Source: Puniceicoccales bacterium
Lineage (GTDB): Bacteria; Verrucomicrobiota; Verrucomicrobiia; Opitutales; UBA9783
DNA: 6,925 nt
Reading direction: 5' to 3'
Assembly (NCBI GenBank): GCA_031260015.1
Contig: JAIRKR010000026.1
Coordinates: forward strand, 1-6,925
Part shown: one piece after another, positions 6,346 to 6,925 of the stretch
How positions within the stretch are numbered: position 1 is the first letter of the stretch
How the letters are laid out: the number at the start of each line of letters is the position of its first letter
Position numbers and translations under genes: made by a program
Notes under the pieces: generated by a model
The model's database searches: none
What the model saw: only the letters and a program-made list of their open reading frames with translations
What the model was told of the DNA's origin: nothing

Positions 6346-6807
6346 ACATCCAAAATGAGATATTTATCAGTTGTTTTGTGTTGTTTTTCTACCCTCTGTA
6401 ACCAATATTGTTTACATGCAAACCAAATTTGTTATTCAGAAAAATTTTGTAGTTTCCTGACCCATTTGAATGATTGCACGCTTCCACTAATATCTAATGT
6501 AATTTCGATTACAACAAAAGAGGGTCGTAAAACAATTTATAAATTATGCAAAACTCCAACCTCTGGAAATTCAGAAGATAATATTACACTAATAAGAGAG
6601 GCGGCAAAAATTTTACAACAATTAAACTGGCAAGAAGTTTATACCCCTGCAGAAAGAAATAGCTTGTTATCGCTATTTTCTCTTTTACTTGCAGGATATG
6701 TTGTATATTATGAAAAGTTCGGTGATGATTATACACATGCTCGAAACCATGAATATCTAATTTGTTCAGAAATAGCAAAAATTAAAAAAATACATAAATA
6801 TTTTTAA
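6343..6807 (+). CDS. Small cysteine-rich secreted protein, unknown function
   Basis: A 154-residue protein I do not recognise. From the second Met (6355) it has a good Sec signal peptide: MRYLSVVLCCFSTLC, then a likely signal peptidase I site after LHA (residue 22 from that Met), leaving NQICYSEK as the mature start. Nothing fits a lipobox, since no Cys is preceded by a small residue in the right context. The N-terminal half is rich in Cys (ICYSEKFCSF, NDC, KLCK), which may form disulfides outside the cytoplasm. The C-terminal half is Lys/Glu-rich and probably helical, with a hydrophobic stretch LLSLFSLLLAGYVVYY that could be a buried helix or a membrane segment. No CaaX box (the end is IHKYF). 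Composition is clearly AT-rich. It lies 33 bases after the metalloprotease and could be co-transcribed or use its own promoter. It shares layout, not visible sequence, with the CaaX protein. No ribosome site is evident. Confidence 0.65.
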   Translation: MTSKMRYLSVVLCCFSTLCNQYCLHANQICYSEKFCSFLTHLNDCTLPLISNVISITTKEGRKTIYKLCKTPTSGNSEDNITLIREAAKILQQLNWQEVYTPAERNSLLSLFSLLLAGYVVYYEKFGDDYTHARNHEYLICSEIAKIKKIHKYF

Positions 6808-6845
6808 AGTTAATAAATTATCGACTTTTTCAGGCGATTACCAGT

Positions 6846-6865
6846 GTAACTTTTACAAAGGTTAC
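6846..6865. terminator. Hairpin between secreted-protein gene and tRNA-Glu
   Basis: GTAACTTTTACAAAGGTTAC forms an inverted repeat with nine matching positions per side (one a G-T wobble). Eight pairs with a four-base loop are sterically possible. It lies 38 bases after the stop of the small secreted-protein gene and 27 bases beyond the tRNA 3' end, so it could end transcripts from either side. Neither side has a proper T-run, so it is not a classical intrinsic terminator. The rest of the gap 6808-6892 shows nothing else. Confidence 0.35.
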
Positions 6866-6892
6866 TAAGTTTGATTGTCTAATCCAACCACT

Positions 6893-6925
6893 TGGCGTCC
6901 CGTAGGGGATTCGAACCCCTGTTGC
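6893..6925 (-). tRNA. tRNA-Glu, 3' part (cut by the window edge)
   Basis: Read on the minus strand the sequence gives GCAAC, then a T-arm with stem AGGGG/CCCCT around loop TTCGAAT, the 3' acceptor strand ACGGGAC, discriminator G and an encoded CCA (TGG at 6893-6895 on the plus strand). The stretch CAGGGGTTCGAATCCCCT plus GACGCCA is nearly the same as the end of E. coli tRNA-Glu, implying a 5' acceptor strand GTCCCGT outside the window. The anticodon is not in the window, so the Glu call rests on the T-arm and acceptor only. tRNA 3' ends are common integration sites; no second copy of this 3' end was seen in the window. Confidence 0.85.

Noticed and set aside
4069..6925. Toxin-antitoxin, CRISPR or phage-defence system
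   Set aside because: No regularly spaced repeats, no Cas, nuclease or antitoxin-like protein; the motifs present point to host interaction instead.
1..6925. Insertion sequence, transposase or integrase
   Set aside because: No transposase or recombinase motifs, terminal inverted repeats or target duplications were found; the tRNA neighbour is the only hint of integration.

Overview
The window reads as a piece of a bacterial chromosome with two parts. Positions 1-4068 hold a compact set of three co-directional housekeeping-type genes: a HIT-family nucleotide hydrolase/phosphorylase, a 7TM-HD cyclic-di-AMP phosphodiesterase (PgpH/YqfF type) and a type II secretion/type IV pilus inner-membrane platform protein (GspF/PilC type). 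Positions 4069-6892 hold a looser, more AT-rich set of genes that look like tools for manipulating a eukaryotic host. The window ends inside a minus-strand tRNA-Glu gene (3' part only).

The organism uses the standard code (TGA is a stop) and shows almost no clear Shine-Dalgarno sequences. The HIT protein (N-terminal 'HAYWRFQYLEAPK', 'FPYN.GH', 'GAGIPQHLHIHVVPRW') resembles, from memory, versions from Verrucomicrobiota of the Opitutae type, so a host-associated or intracellular PVC-group bacterium is my best guess. This cannot be settled without a search. The second half strongly suggests life in contact with a eukaryotic cell.

Second half in order: (a) a small secreted-looking protein whose last eight residues, KRKQCLLL, form a polybasic stretch plus a CaaX prenylation box, almost the same as the tail of the host GTPase Rac1; (b) on the opposite strand, the C-terminal half of an OTU-type deubiquitinase with the catalytic-His motif (GHWNAV) but no catalytic-Cys half, so a probable pseudogene; (c) an M91 (NleD-like) zinc metalloprotease with HELIH and EEYxT motifs; (d) a small, cysteine-rich protein with a signal peptide and no recognised family; (e) a short hairpin, then tRNA-Glu.

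The most interesting reading is a small effector locus next to a tRNA gene: three proteins (one decayed) acting on host membranes, ubiquitin or kinases, plus an orphan secreted protein. The two proteins with signal peptides could use Sec followed by type II secretion; the M91 protein has no signal peptide and would need another route, such as a type III or IV system not seen here. Host activity, secretion route and island origin are inferences; the motifs themselves are visible in the sequence.
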